In this document: positions 35,860-44,640 of the stretch, in pieces
Layout of the letters: every line of letters starts with the position of its first letter
How positions within the stretch are numbered: the first letter of the stretch is position 1
Source of the DNA: Flavobacterium frigidarium DSM 17623
GTDB taxonomy: Bacteria; Bacteroidota; Bacteroidia; Flavobacteriales; Flavobacteriaceae
Reading direction: 5' to 3'
DNA length: 64,000 bases
Assembly: GCF_000425505.1 (NCBI RefSeq)
Contig: NZ_AUDO01000009.1
Location: 1 to 64,000 of the forward strand
The notes under the pieces: model-generated
Databases searched by the model: none
Told to the model about the DNA's origin: nothing
Seen by the model: the letters and a program-made list of their open reading frames with translations, nothing else
Made by a program: the position numbers and the translations under genes

Positions 35860-36579
35860 GATATAAAAAATCAAACCTACATTAAGGGCTTTCATATCAA
35901 TACTTTTATCTGCAATGGATGCCGTTTTAAACATGGAATTTAAACCGTAATACACATAAACGTTGACTGTATTGTACCCTGCGGAAGCGTAGATACCATA
36001 TAAAAATTTATTAAAATCTTTATTTCCTTTTATGATTGCATTTGTAGTATCATCTGTAAAAACAGACCTATCGTGCAATAAATAGCTGAACTTTACCCCT
36101 CCGTAGATTCGCCAAAACTTATGGCTTTCATAGGTTGATGTTCGCCATCTAAATTCGACTGGAACATCTATTAATAATTGCGAGAATTTGTTAGTGCTGT
36201 AATCTCCCGTATTTACTGTATATACTGGATTATTACTATCGCCTGTAATGGCTAAATTTTGAATGTAGTTATTATAGGTGATTCCCAACCCCGTTGCGAT
36301 AGCGATAGTGCGATCTTTATTGATAGGCATATCGCGTAAAAACCCACCCGAAAAACCCGTAGAGAACTTATTTTGAGATAAATCTGTTGGTTTTTGTTGC
36401 AAGGTGTTGTAAGTGAATGCAAAAAAAAACTGATCTTCGCGGTATAATGAATCGATACGAATCAGTTCGATTTTTTCCTCTTCTTCGATATCCTGAGCGT
36501 AAGAATGCCAATTTGTTAAAGCAAAAAAGCTAAGTACAATTAACTTTTGGAGAGTATTTCTAGTTATAATCAATCGCAT
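35854..36579 (-). CDS. Outer-membrane beta-barrel protein (porin/PorT-like family)
   Basis: 241 residues from the ATG at 36579 (MRLIITRNTLQKLIVLSFF...), which gives a compact signal peptide ending at SYAQD; a start 27 bp upstream is less natural. The mature protein has alternating hydrophobic strands (FFFAFTYNTLQ, FRWRTSTYE, GVKFSYLLHDRS, VNVYVYYGLNSMF) and ends in a beta strand (LNVGLIFYIL), as in outer-membrane barrels. It shows the fold type, but I do not recognise the specific PorT subunit of the T9SS in it. Converges with the 35251 gene. Confidence 0.75.
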   Translation of the reverse strand: MRLIITRNTLQKLIVLSFFALTNWHSYAQDIEEEEKIELIRIDSLYREDQFFFAFTYNTLQQKPTDLSQNKFSTGFSGGFLRDMPINKDRTIAIATGLGITYNNYIQNLAITGDSNNPVYTVNTGDYSTNKFSQLLIDVPVEFRWRTSTYESHKFWRIYGGVKFSYLLHDRSVFTDDTTNAIIKGNKDFNKFLYGIYASAGYNTVNVYVYYGLNSMFKTASIADKSIDMKALNVGLIFYIL

Positions 36580-36732
36580 GAGTGTATCTGGTTGTGAAGT
36601 AAACATTATCGCTATACAAATATATGTTTTTTGATACGTTTAATAACGCTAAATGATACGGCGACATTGTTTGTAATGAGAAATTTTTAAGAATTCACCA
36701 ATAGCGAAGGGAAGCATGACTTAGTTTACTCG

Positions 36733-36791
36733 TGGCATTGCATGCCTTAGCCTTTTTTGTTTTATAGCTTAGCCAAACTAAAAAGTTTGAC
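36733..36791. repeat. 59-bp direct repeat, copy 1
   Basis: Starts TGGCATTGCATGCCTTAGCC and ends with ACTAAAAAGTTTGAC. It carries two internal hairpins: GGCAT-TGC-ATGCC near the left end and CAAACT-AAAA-AGTTTG near the right end. It matches copy 2 with a single visible substitution (AGCC versus AACC in the middle). Confidence 0.85.
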
Positions 36792-36852
36792 TTTTTCTAA
36801 AAGGATTAACTCCGTTGATCCCAGAGGGGGCGTCTCACAAAGAAACAATGCT

Positions 36853-36911
36853 TGGCATTGCATGCCTTAGCCTTTTTTGTTTTATAGCTTAACCAAACTA
36901 AAAAGTTTGAC
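36853..36911. repeat. 59-bp direct repeat, copy 2
   Basis: Second copy, with its start offset exactly 120 bp from copy 1. The 61 bp between the copies contain GATCCCAGAGGGGGCGTCTC and are not repeated. It has the same two hairpins as copy 1. Confidence 0.85.
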
Positions 36912-36923
36912 ACGCTTTAAAAC

Positions 36924-36951
36924 AAAAAATGCTCCCCTTTCAGGAAGCATT
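36924..36951 (-). terminator. Rho-independent terminator of tRNA-Ser
   Basis: On the minus strand AATGCTTCC / GGGAGCATT (one G-T pair) with a 6-nt loop and a T run, 9 bp after the tRNA end. Confidence 0.78.
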
Positions 36952-36960
36952 ATTTCTTTG

Positions 36961-37045
36961 CAGAGAGAAAGGGATTCGAACCCTCGATATGTTGCCATAT
37001 ACACGCTTTCCAAGCGTGCGCCTTCAGCCACTCGGCCACCTCTCT
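36961..37045 (-). tRNA. tRNA-Ser (anticodon GGA)
   Basis: 85 nt class II tRNA on the minus strand. The acceptor arm AGAGAGG pairs with TCTCTCT (one G-T), the D arm is GCCGAGTGGCTGAAGGC, and the anticodon stem-loop CACGC-TTGGAAA-GCGTG gives GGA (reads UCC/UCU). The long variable arm is TATATGGCAACATATC and the T loop is TTCGAAT. The CCA is not encoded. It has its own terminator. Confidence 0.95.
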
Positions 37046-37113
37046 AATTTGGTTTGCAAATAACACTAAAAAAATGAGCTTTAGCAATAAATATTAAGTA
37101 AATTTTGACAGCT

Positions 37114-38010
37114 TCACTTTTCTATATTTCCATTGTGTAAAAGGATTTTTTTGAAAGCTGTAATAAACAAACTCACTGCTTTTTTTTGGTAATCATTATT
37201 TAAGGTTAGTATGAACGAACTTCTAGCTGTCTCAACGCCATCTAACTTTACTGCTTTTAAATTATCCCACCCTTTTAAAGCCATTGCTGTAACAACGGTA
37301 GCCCAATCACTATTTTCTATTATTTGTAATAACGGGTGTATAGCATTTAACTCAATAGGAATTGTAGGATGCATATTGTTTTTTTCGAATAGTTTGTCTA
37401 GAAACTCTCGTGAATTAAAACCCTGTGAAGGTAGAATCAATGGAATGTTTTCTAAATCACGAAAAGGAATCTTGGCTAACTTGGCCAAAGGATTTGATTT
37501 GGCTACAGCCATAACCAACTCTGAGTCAAATAAAGCTATCGATTTAATAGCAGGGTTAATTTGATTTGCAGAAATAACTAAAACCAAGTCGAGTTCGTTA
37601 TTCAATAATTTTTGCTCCAGCGGTTCAGTAGCGCCATATTCAACAATAATACGTAGCTGTGGGTATTTTTTAGCAAAGGTTTGCACCACTGGCAGCACCA
37701 AAACCCCAAAGATATAAGTCACGCCTATTCGTAATTCTCCCCCTATCATAGCATTTAAATCATCAATTGCCTGCTGACCTGATTGTACATCATTGAGTAT
37801 TTGCTTGGCATGTTTTAAAAATACCGTACCTGCCTCTGTTAATTGGATTTTCTTAGCATTTCTTAAAAACAAGGGCATCCCCAACTCTTCTTCTAATTTT
37901 TTAATTTGTTGCGATAATGCTGACTGAGTGACAAAACAAAGCTCAGCCGCTTTTGTAAAATGCAGCACTCTCGAGGCTGTAATAAAATAATGCAATTGCT
38001 GAATTTCCAT
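37114..38010 (-). CDS. LysR-family transcriptional regulator
   Basis: 298 residues. N-terminal winged HTH (MEIQQLHYFITASRVLHFTKAAELCFVTQSALSQQIKKLEEELG) and a periplasmic-binding-like effector domain (about 90-295). It is divergent from an MFS transporter gene with only 90 bp between them, the classic arrangement for a LysR regulator and its target. The gap contains TTACT-N10-AGTAA, a T-N11-A type LysR box. The inducer is unknown. Confidence 0.93.
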   Translation of the reverse strand: MEIQQLHYFITASRVLHFTKAAELCFVTQSALSQQIKKLEEELGMPLFLRNAKKIQLTEAGTVFLKHAKQILNDVQSGQQAIDDLNAMIGGELRIGVTYIFGVLVLPVVQTFAKKYPQLRIIVEYGATEPLEQKLLNNELDLVLVISANQINPAIKSIALFDSELVMAVAKSNPLAKLAKIPFRDLENIPLILPSQGFNSREFLDKLFEKNNMHPTIPIELNAIHPLLQIIENSDWATVVTAMALKGWDNLKAVKLDGVETARSSFILTLNNDYQKKAVSLFITAFKKILLHNGNIEK

Positions 38011-38021
38011 TTTAATAAGTA

Positions 38022-38041
38022 TTACTAATCATTATCAGTAA
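38022..38041. promoter_or_regulatory. Probable LysR box between the regulator and MFS genes
   Basis: A dyad TTACT-N10-AGTAA, which satisfies the T-N11-A core of LysR sites. It lies 12 bp before the regulator start and 59 bp before the MFS start. Confidence 0.5.
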
Positions 38042-38100
38042 AATTATTAATTTTTCTAATGATTTCAAAATGACGAAATTTGTAGTAAATAAAATCAGTT

Positions 38101-39336
38101 ATGTTTAAAGCACTTCAATCTCGAAATTTTAAATTGTTTTTCTACGGGCAATCAGTCTCTGTGATTGGTACCTGGTTGCAAAAAACTGCAGTTAGTTGGA
38201 TGGTGTATAGCATTACCGGCTCGGTATTTTTATTAGGACTGGCTACTTTTCTAAGCATGATTCCGTCTTTATTTCTTGCACCCATCGCAGGAAGTATCAT
38301 CGGGCGCTACGATAGACACCGATCAATGATTGTACTGCAATCCTTAGCGATGCTACAAGCTGGTGCTATGGCCGTCTTAATCTATTTAAAAATATACAAT
38401 ATCACATTTATTTTGGCTTTAAGCCTGATTCAAGGTTTAATAAATGCTTTTGACATGACTTGTCGTCAAACTATGATGGTGGATATCGTCGACGATCCAA
38501 AAGATTTACCTAATGCTGTGGCGCTAAATTCAACCTTAACTAATTTTGCCAGAATTTCTGGACCCGCTTTAGCTGGGATAATTTTACATCAATATGGAGA
38601 AGACATTTGCTTTATTGGTAATTTCCTGAGTTATATTCCAGTTTTGATTTCGCTATCATTAATGCGCATCGAAAAAGCACCTAAATCACTTCATAAAATT
38701 AAAATGATTGATGATTTGGTTGCTGGGTTGAATTATGTTAAAAAAGAAGGTGATATGGCTCGAATGTTATTGATGCTTACTTGCAGCAGTTTATTTGTAA
38801 TATCATTCAATACCCTAATGCCTGTTTTTGCCAAGGATATTTTTAATGGAAATGCGCAAACGTTTAGTTGGTTTGAAAGCGCAGCAGGAATAGGTTCGAT
38901 TGTGTCGGCTATCTATTTGGCCAACCTGAAATCTACTGCAAACATTAATAAAATTATGGTAGCTGCCAGTATTTTATTGGGAACAAGTATTTTCATTTTA
39001 GCACTATCAACCAATTTATTTCTAACGCTAATTTGTATGACTGCAAGCGGAATTGGAATGATGGGACAAACGTCTTCGATAAACATTTATATTCAAACGC
39101 AAAGCAGCTCTCAAATGAGATCAAAAAGTATTAGCTATTACATGATGGCTTATCAAGGAATGATTCCCGTAGGGAGTTTAATTATAGGATATTTGTCACA
39201 CATCATTGGTACAAGAAGTACTGTGGCATTTCAAGGTTTGATATGTTTAATCTCGGTAGCCGTTTATGTTTACTATGAAAAACACAGAAAATCTCAACTG
39301 GCGTTGTCTTGCCCTTTAGTGTATAAAGTTAAGTAA
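38101..39336 (+). CDS. MFS transporter (DHA1/enterobactin-exporter-like, EntS type)
   Basis: 411 residues and about 12 transmembrane helices. Family segments FKLFFYGQSVSVIGTWLQKT, SWMVYSITGSVFLLGLATF, GRYDRHRS (loop 2-3 motif) and DMTCRQTMMVDIVDDPKDLPNAVAL with FARISGPALAG. These proteins export small molecules (drugs, siderophores). It is likely controlled by the divergent LysR regulator. No siderophore genes are nearby. Confidence 0.88.
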   Translation: MFKALQSRNFKLFFYGQSVSVIGTWLQKTAVSWMVYSITGSVFLLGLATFLSMIPSLFLAPIAGSIIGRYDRHRSMIVLQSLAMLQAGAMAVLIYLKIYNITFILALSLIQGLINAFDMTCRQTMMVDIVDDPKDLPNAVALNSTLTNFARISGPALAGIILHQYGEDICFIGNFLSYIPVLISLSLMRIEKAPKSLHKIKMIDDLVAGLNYVKKEGDMARMLLMLTCSSLFVISFNTLMPVFAKDIFNGNAQTFSWFESAAGIGSIVSAIYLANLKSTANINKIMVAASILLGTSIFILALSTNLFLTLICMTASGIGMMGQTSSINIYIQTQSSSQMRSKSISYYMMAYQGMIPVGSLIIGYLSHIIGTRSTVAFQGLICLISVAVYVYYEKHRKSQLALSCPLVYKVK

Positions 39337-39345
39337 CCTAATAAA

Positions 39346-40377
39346 TTAAAGTGCTATTTCACCACGCAGTGATCGCTCAAAAATACTTTGAAACTCCTTA
39401 GGATTAATATTATGACCCAGAAGATACATTAACTTAGTTATAGCGGCCTCAGTAGTAATATCCCTGCCTGAAATCACTCCTATTTCCTTCAAGACTGTAC
39501 TAGTTTCATACTGTCCCATATTGACGCTTCCACCTGAACATTGGGTTACATTGATAATGTGTAGTCCGTCTAAAATAGCTTTCTTAATGAGATCTAGAAA
39601 CCAATCCTCTGTGGGTGCATTACCCGAGCCGTAAGTTTCGAGAACGATCCCTTTTAAATCTTTAATGGCTAAAATCGCTGATAAAACGGCTTCGCTCATT
39701 CCAGGAAACATTTTTATAATAGCCACATTAGTATCCATTGTGGTATGCACTTTTAAACTTCCAGTAGTATTAGGAGCCAAAAATAATTCGGAATTCAGTT
39801 TTAAATGCACGCCTGATTCTACTAGCTCAGGATAGTTAGGCGAAGTAAAGGCTCTAAAGTGTTCAGCGTTTATTTTTGTAGTACGGTTACCACGGTACAA
39901 TTTATATTCAAAATATAAGCATACTTCAGTAATGACTGGTTTTCCATCAGTAATTAAAGAAGCAATTTGAATCGCAGTAATTAAATTCTCTTTAGCATCG
40001 GTACGCAAATCCCCAATAGGCAATTGCGATCCTGTAAAAATCACAGGCTTAGCTAAATTTTCAAGCATGAAGCTTAATGCAGACGCAGAGTACGACATGG
40101 TATCAGAACCATGAAGCACAACAAAACCATCAAATTGTTCATAATTATCCTCTATAACAGTGGCAATATTGCACCACTGCGCCGGATTCATATTAGAAGA
40201 ATCGATAGGCTCATCAAAAGAATAGGTTTCAATCGCGCAATCTAATTGTTTTAGTTCGGGGATCTTTTGCAACAGCTTATTGAAATTGAATGCTTTTAAC
40301 GCACCTGTTTCAAAATCTTTACTCATTCCAATCGTTCCTCCGGTATAAATCAATAAAATTTTAGCTTTCTGACTCAT
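39346..40377 (-). CDS. ansA: L-asparaginase, type I
   Basis: 343 residues, the length of cytoplasmic type I enzymes. First catalytic Thr in ILLIYTGGTIGMSK and second in VLHGSDTMSYSASAL, then FTGSQLPIGDLRTDAKEN and VLETYGSGNAPT. No signal peptide. It hydrolyses asparagine to aspartate and ammonia. It overlaps the upstream acyltransferase gene by 17 bp and is probably co-transcribed from tatD. Confidence 0.94.
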   Translation of the reverse strand: MSQKAKILLIYTGGTIGMSKDFETGALKAFNFNKLLQKIPELKQLDCAIETYSFDEPIDSSNMNPAQWCNIATVIEDNYEQFDGFVVLHGSDTMSYSASALSFMLENLAKPVIFTGSQLPIGDLRTDAKENLITAIQIASLITDGKPVITEVCLYFEYKLYRGNRTTKINAEHFRAFTSPNYPELVESGVHLKLNSELFLAPNTTGSLKVHTTMDTNVAIIKMFPGMSEAVLSAILAIKDLKGIVLETYGSGNAPTEDWFLDLIKKAILDGLHIINVTQCSGGSVNMGQYETSTVLKEIGVISGRDITTEAAITKLMYLLGHNINPKEFQSIFERSLRGEIAL

Positions 40378-41524
40378 CTTTATATTTCAATTTGTTGAAA
40401 ACTGGATTAGCATACATGTCTAATATTCCTTGTAAAGCTACAGGATTCTCCCCATCAATACGCATTTCAAGTCTTCGTTCAAAAAGTGATTTCTCATTTT
40501 CTGTATACAAATGTGCAAATTCATTTGTCTTGGTTACAATATCATAAGCGATATAATTTGTTGGCCATAGCTTATAGTTCTTTAGAATCGAATGGTCGAT
40601 CTCTTGTGCTAATGCTTGTATCTGCTTGTTTGTATTGTCAAATTCGCTTTTTATAGCATCTAGTTCAGTATCTAAAACATCACCTACATGAATGTGAATC
40701 TTCTTTTTCTGACCTAAGATTCCACTTAGTAGCGTCATGAAATCTTCATTTTTCTCCTTGATGTATATTTCGTTCTTAGATTCTGCCATTAACTGCGGAA
40801 TTTTCAAAACATCTGTAGGATCGTATTCATACGAAATAGAAACAGGAACTACTTTAATTTTCTTGAAGTAATCCATTAAGTTTGCTTCATCAGATCCCAT
40901 CGCAAGCATTTTTAAAACACCAGGATTGGTTGCATCGTCACCATCTTTTGTGCGGCCCTCACGTTGTGCAATCCAAACTGATCTCGTTTCATGCTGAATT
41001 AAATGCCCTATATATTCTGATAGTAACTTAGAGCTAGACAACATTTCACGTGGTGTCAATCCTCTTTGAACTAAGAAATTTCTATTCATCTTAGCCAATG
41101 TATTCAAGAAATCCTTTTTAACAAGATTGTCTCCAATTGCAGAAGCTGTCATAACTAACCCTTTTTCGAACAAGCACACATTTAATAATGTAGTGTCTAA
41201 AACGATATCTCTATGGTTAGAAACAAATAAATAGGCCTCACTTTTTTCTAATTTTTCGAAACCTGAAGTGGTTAAACCTTCAGAGCTTTTCTCTAAAACT
41301 TTTTGAATAGTATAGTAAATAAAATTACATTGAAAATCACGTATAGAGTGTGTTTTTCTTAACTGCTCCTTCCAAACCTCATCATCGGTATCAGGAAATG
41401 TAAAGCCCATCATCGCCTTCATCATGGGATGATTTATTACACTTGTAATGGCCTGATTGATCTCAGAATCATAAAATGGCCTAATAGCGTCAAATTTTTG
41501 CATTTTGGTTATTTTAGGTGGCAA
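40361..41524 (-). CDS. 1-acyl-glycerol-3-phosphate acyltransferase-like protein
   Basis: 387 residues, longer than classical PlsC (about 240). The acyltransferase motif SNHRDIVLDTTLLN supplies the HX4D catalytic pair; FLVQRG and IWIAQREGRTKDG-like segments (here SVWIAQREGRTKDG) match motifs II and III. Members of this longer clade occur in Bacteroidota with unclear acyl substrates. No transmembrane segment is obvious. It lies in the tatD-acyltransferase-ansA operon; the ansA start is inside its 3' end. Confidence 0.85.
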   Translation of the reverse strand: MPPKITKMQKFDAIRPFYDSEINQAITSVINHPMMKAMMGFTFPDTDDEVWKEQLRKTHSIRDFQCNFIYYTIQKVLEKSSEGLTTSGFEKLEKSEAYLFVSNHRDIVLDTTLLNVCLFEKGLVMTASAIGDNLVKKDFLNTLAKMNRNFLVQRGLTPREMLSSSKLLSEYIGHLIQHETRSVWIAQREGRTKDGDDATNPGVLKMLAMGSDEANLMDYFKKIKVVPVSISYEYDPTDVLKIPQLMAESKNEIYIKEKNEDFMTLLSGILGQKKKIHIHVGDVLDTELDAIKSEFDNTNKQIQALAQEIDHSILKNYKLWPTNYIAYDIVTKTNEFAHLYTENEKSLFERRLEMRIDGENPVALQGILDMYANPVFNKLKYKDESES

Positions 41525-41563
41525 ATGAACAAAAAAAATATCAATTTATAATGAATTCTATAT

Positions 41564-42331
41564 TTAAATACCAAAAATTACTTTGGAATTTTGCGTAGTG
41601 ATTTCCGCTATCTCCTCTTCTGATATTTTATAAATAACTGCAAGTTTTTCAATAATATTGCTAAGATAACTACTTTCGTTTCGTTTCCCTCTAAAAGGCA
41701 CGGGAGCAAGATAAGGCGCATCAGTCTCTAACACAATATGTTCTATTGCGATTTGGTCTAAAAACTGATCTATTTTTCCGTTTTTAAAGGTTACAACGCC
41801 GCCTATCCCCAACTTCATATTATAAGAGATCGCTTGTAAAGCTTGCTCATGAGTTCCCGTGAAACAGTGAAAAACACCAAATAAATCAGGTCCTTTTTGT
41901 TCTTCAAGAATTTCAAATACCTCGTCAAATGCCTCTCTACAATGAATAACAATAGGCAATTTGTGTTGTTTTGCTAATTGAATCTGTTTTCTAAAGGCAT
42001 CCTGCTGCTGTGGCAAATGTGTTTTATCCCAGTACAAATCGATTCCTATTTCACCTACAGCATAAAATTTTCGCTCGCTCAATTGTTTTTCAACATGAGC
42101 TAGCTGCACTTGATAATCTTCTTTAACATATGTAGGATGCAAGCCCGCCATCAAGTAAACAGCATCAGGATAACTTGCTTCTAGCGCATACATGGCTTCT
42201 GTAGTTTGAGAGTCAATTGCTGGAATAAAAAATCGAGAAACACCTGCTTTTATCGCACGTTGTATCATTTCGTCACGATCTTGATCAAATTCATCTGAAT
42301 ATAAATGGGTGTGCGTATCTGTAATTATCAT
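41564..42331 (-). CDS. tatD: TatD-family metal-dependent DNase
   Basis: 255 residues from the ATG at 42331 (MIITDTHTHLYSDEFDQD); an ATG 21 bp upstream would add seven unlikely residues. It is a TIM-barrel metallohydrolase: DTHTHL metal site, EIGIDLYWD, VIHCREAFDEV, GVFHCFTGTHEQ and LETDAPYLAPVP. It likely acts as a 3'-5' exonuclease in DNA repair. First gene of the operon; a -7 box TAACTTTG is at 42357-42350. Confidence 0.94.
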   Translation of the reverse strand: MIITDTHTHLYSDEFDQDRDEMIQRAIKAGVSRFFIPAIDSQTTEAMYALEASYPDAVYLMAGLHPTYVKEDYQVQLAHVEKQLSERKFYAVGEIGIDLYWDKTHLPQQQDAFRKQIQLAKQHKLPIVIHCREAFDEVFEILEEQKGPDLFGVFHCFTGTHEQALQAISYNMKLGIGGVVTFKNGKIDQFLDQIAIEHIVLETDAPYLAPVPFRGKRNESSYLSNIIEKLAVIYKISEEEIAEITTQNSKVIFGI

Positions 42332-42349
42332 AGTATTTATTTGAAAATG

Positions 42350-42357
42350 CAAAGTTA
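42350..42357 (-). promoter_or_regulatory. -7 box of tatD operon
   Basis: TAACTTTG on the minus strand, 18 bp before the chosen start; no TTG at the expected distance. Confidence 0.45.
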
Positions 42358-42373
42358 GTATTTTGAATTACTC

Positions 42374-42408
42374 TTTGTTTTAATTGTTGCTAATTTAGGT
42401 TATATTTG
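42374..42408 (+). promoter_or_regulatory. Promoter of the retropepsin-like gene
   Basis: TTTG (42374-42377), a 23-bp spacer and TATATTTG (42401-42408), 17 bp before the start codon; it is divergent from the tatD promoter. Confidence 0.55.
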
Positions 42409-42425
42409 AGAATCACTATTTCCTT

Positions 42426-42863
42426 ATGAAAGATTTACACGAAGTTTTGAAAAAAGAAAACTATAAAAAAGTACGATTTACAATCACTAAAACGCAGCAT
42501 TTACTTATTACAGCTAAGATTAATGGTGTTAAAGGAAAATTCATTTTAGACACTGGAGCATCGAACAGCTGTATTGGTTTTGAAAGTGTAGCGCTATTTC
42601 AGCTTAACGCCAAGGACTCAAAAACAAAAGCATCTGGAGCAGGGGCCACAGGTATGACCACGCAATCTGCATCTGACTTTAATTTGCAATTGGGTTATTG
42701 GAAAAACCAAAATATTGAATTGGTAATATTTGATTTATCTCATGTAAACGAAGCTTTGCTAGCACATAAAGCTAAGGCGGTTCAAGGAATTATAGGAGCA
42801 GATGTTTTACTAAAAGGAAAAGCAATTATTGATTATTGCAACAACTATTTGTATTTGCAGTAA
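42426..42863 (+). CDS. Retropepsin-like aspartic protease domain protein
   Basis: 145 residues. The motif GKFILDTGASNSCIGFES contains DTGA, the catalytic aspartate of retropepsin-like proteases, flanked by typical beta strands; a second half QGIIGADVLLKGKAIIDY matches the flap/dimer strand GxDxL. Only one Asp-Thr-Gly motif means it works as a homodimer, like retroviral proteases. No signal peptide, so it is probably cytoplasmic. The substrate is unknown. Confidence 0.85.
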   Translation: MKDLHEVLKKENYKKVRFTITKTQHLLITAKINGVKGKFILDTGASNSCIGFESVALFQLNAKDSKTKASGAGATGMTTQSASDFNLQLGYWKNQNIELVIFDLSHVNEALLAHKAKAVQGIIGADVLLKGKAIIDYCNNYLYLQ

Positions 42864-42900
42864 ACAATAATTGCCTTCTTATATTGCAATTGCAACAAAA

Positions 42901-44547
42901 TTACATTTTAATAGATTTAGTATTGTCAGCCAAATTGAGTTTGTAGATTGCAGTGCCTATTGTACCGTAATTACCGGTTTTATCAATGATAATTTGATCA
43001 TAGATGCAGGCTGTTGTTTCTCTTTTAGTAAGTAAATTATAAATACCTACTTTATTTTTATTTTTTACGATGATCATGTTATTGAATTCACCCGTAATGT
43101 CATCGTATTTTGTTTCTAAAACTTCTTTTCCTAACATATCTAGCACCCCTAATTTTGCTTTGTCTTTAAACAGCAAGAAATTACATTTTCTAACTGTGTT
43201 GTAGTACGAATTTCTAACATCTAACGAAACGATAGGTGTAATTAAATCATAGCCTTTTGCTGTTATCTCGCGAGAACCTTTATCTAGTATTGTGTATTTA
43301 TTATCTTTTTTAGCTAGGTATATATAATTGCTAGAATAGTTTTTAAACAGTACTTTTTCAATAGACTCATATTCACATGGCGCAATTAATTTTCCATATG
43401 AATCCAATATTCCAAACTTATCCTTCTTCTTGACGATCAGCGATTCTTTATCAACGATAATTGCATCGTATTCACAAGTTACAATTTCGTGTGGGCTTCC
43501 ATTATTTACTTGTATCATTCCACATTTATCGCCTTTCCTAGTTGTTAAGCTATTAGAGTACGAAGTGTTTATAAAATCATATTCAAAGGGTAACGAAATC
43601 TCCCCATTTGCTGTAATACAACCGTACTTTCCGTCTTTATTAATTGCTAAATAAGAACCGTCATTATACCTAGAAACTCTAATGTTTTGATATTCGATAG
43701 GAACGATTATATTTTCGTTCTCATCTATGATACCCATTTTATCATTTAGCTTGACGATGAAGTTTTTACTATCTCTAATTGTATGCAGTTCTTGATACCA
43801 ATCTTTAAGAACCGCTTTATTGTCAATTGTAATCAAGTTATACCCCTTGTGATTGTTTACTTTATACAAGTTGTCATTTCTAATCTTACTGAAACTTTTA
43901 TATTCACAAGAAATCACAAATTGATCGCGTAATAAGCTATAAACTCCTTTAAGCGAATTCTTTTTATCACGTATTAGATAGTAATTATCTATACCTTCAA
44001 AACGGGAGATTTCACCCCACTCAAACGGAATCAATACCTCATTGCTTCTATTTAAAAGTCCGTAATACCCTGATTTGGCTCTTGCCAAAAAAATATCGTT
44101 GCCAAGATGTTTTAAAGTAGCATACATCATTGGAATCTCCCAAATTTCCTTATCAATATTGTAGAGCCCATAGTTAGCTCCAATTCCCATACAAAAAGCA
44201 TTATCTCCACTCACTTTGTTATAGATTTGTCTAGAAAAAAGCATGGGTAAAATCATCTTACCGCGCTTCGAAATTCCGTATTTTCTATCACTTGATCTGT
44301 ACTTACTATAAACCCATTTAGTATCCTCATTTATTTTATCACTTGAAAGCCTATTGTATGAATCAGAAACATTAACAACCTCCTCAGCCTCCATTACTTC
44401 ATAAACTTCGTCATCATCTACACGTATTGTTTCTTTAATTGTTGCTTCTTTTTTATCCTTTTTCTTCTTTTGAGCGAATGCAAAGTTTGCGTTAGTCAAC
44501 AAAATGGCAAGGGTTAAAACTTTAATACAATTTTTTAAGTCTATCAT
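42901..44547 (-). CDS. Exported WG-repeat protein
   Basis: 548 residues with a signal peptide (LTLAILLTNANFAFAQ), an acidic/Lys-rich spacer, then about ten WG-type repeats (pattern KYGI...G.I..P..Y..I: RKYGISKRGKMILPMLF, DKMGIIDENENIIVPIEY, GKYGCITANGEISLPFEY, DKFGILDSYGKLIAPCEY). The repeats form beta-rich surfaces of unknown binding function. It is probably periplasmic or surface exposed. It lies just downstream of the sucAB terminator and thus has its own promoter. Confidence 0.9.
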   Translation of the reverse strand: MIDLKNCIKVLTLAILLTNANFAFAQKKKKDKKEATIKETIRVDDDEVYEVMEAEEVVNVSDSYNRLSSDKINEDTKWVYSKYRSSDRKYGISKRGKMILPMLFSRQIYNKVSGDNAFCMGIGANYGLYNIDKEIWEIPMMYATLKHLGNDIFLARAKSGYYGLLNRSNEVLIPFEWGEISRFEGIDNYYLIRDKKNSLKGVYSLLRDQFVISCEYKSFSKIRNDNLYKVNNHKGYNLITIDNKAVLKDWYQELHTIRDSKNFIVKLNDKMGIIDENENIIVPIEYQNIRVSRYNDGSYLAINKDGKYGCITANGEISLPFEYDFINTSYSNSLTTRKGDKCGMIQVNNGSPHEIVTCEYDAIIVDKESLIVKKKDKFGILDSYGKLIAPCEYESIEKVLFKNYSSNYIYLAKKDNKYTILDKGSREITAKGYDLITPIVSLDVRNSYYNTVRKCNFLLFKDKAKLGVLDMLGKEVLETKYDDITGEFNNMIIVKNKNKVGIYNLLTKRETTACIYDQIIIDKTGNYGTIGTAIYKLNLADNTKSIKM

Positions 44548-44576
44548 TTAATTAGGTTTTGATGAATAATAAAACT

Positions 44577-44614
44577 AAAAAAACCTTAAACAAATGAATG
44601 TTTAAGGTTTTTTT
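44577..44614. terminator. Terminator of sucAB operon
   Basis: Stem AAACCTTAAACA / TGTTTAAGGTTT with a 6-nt loop; T run on the minus strand and also on plus. It lies 27 bp after the sucB stop. Confidence 0.85.
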
Positions 44615-44640
44615 AGTTTTTGCAATATAAGGATAAACTA

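Larger units (their letters stand above)
36580..36960. other. Intergenic region with 59-bp repeat pair and tRNA terminator
   Basis: No coding frame. It contains two copies of a 59-bp repeat (36733-36791 and 36853-36911) and a minus-strand terminator (36924-36951). Confidence 0.7.

Noticed and set aside
36733-36911. CRISPR-like array from the two 59-bp repeats
   Set aside because: Only two copies, repeats too long, a single 61-bp spacer and no cas genes anywhere in the window.
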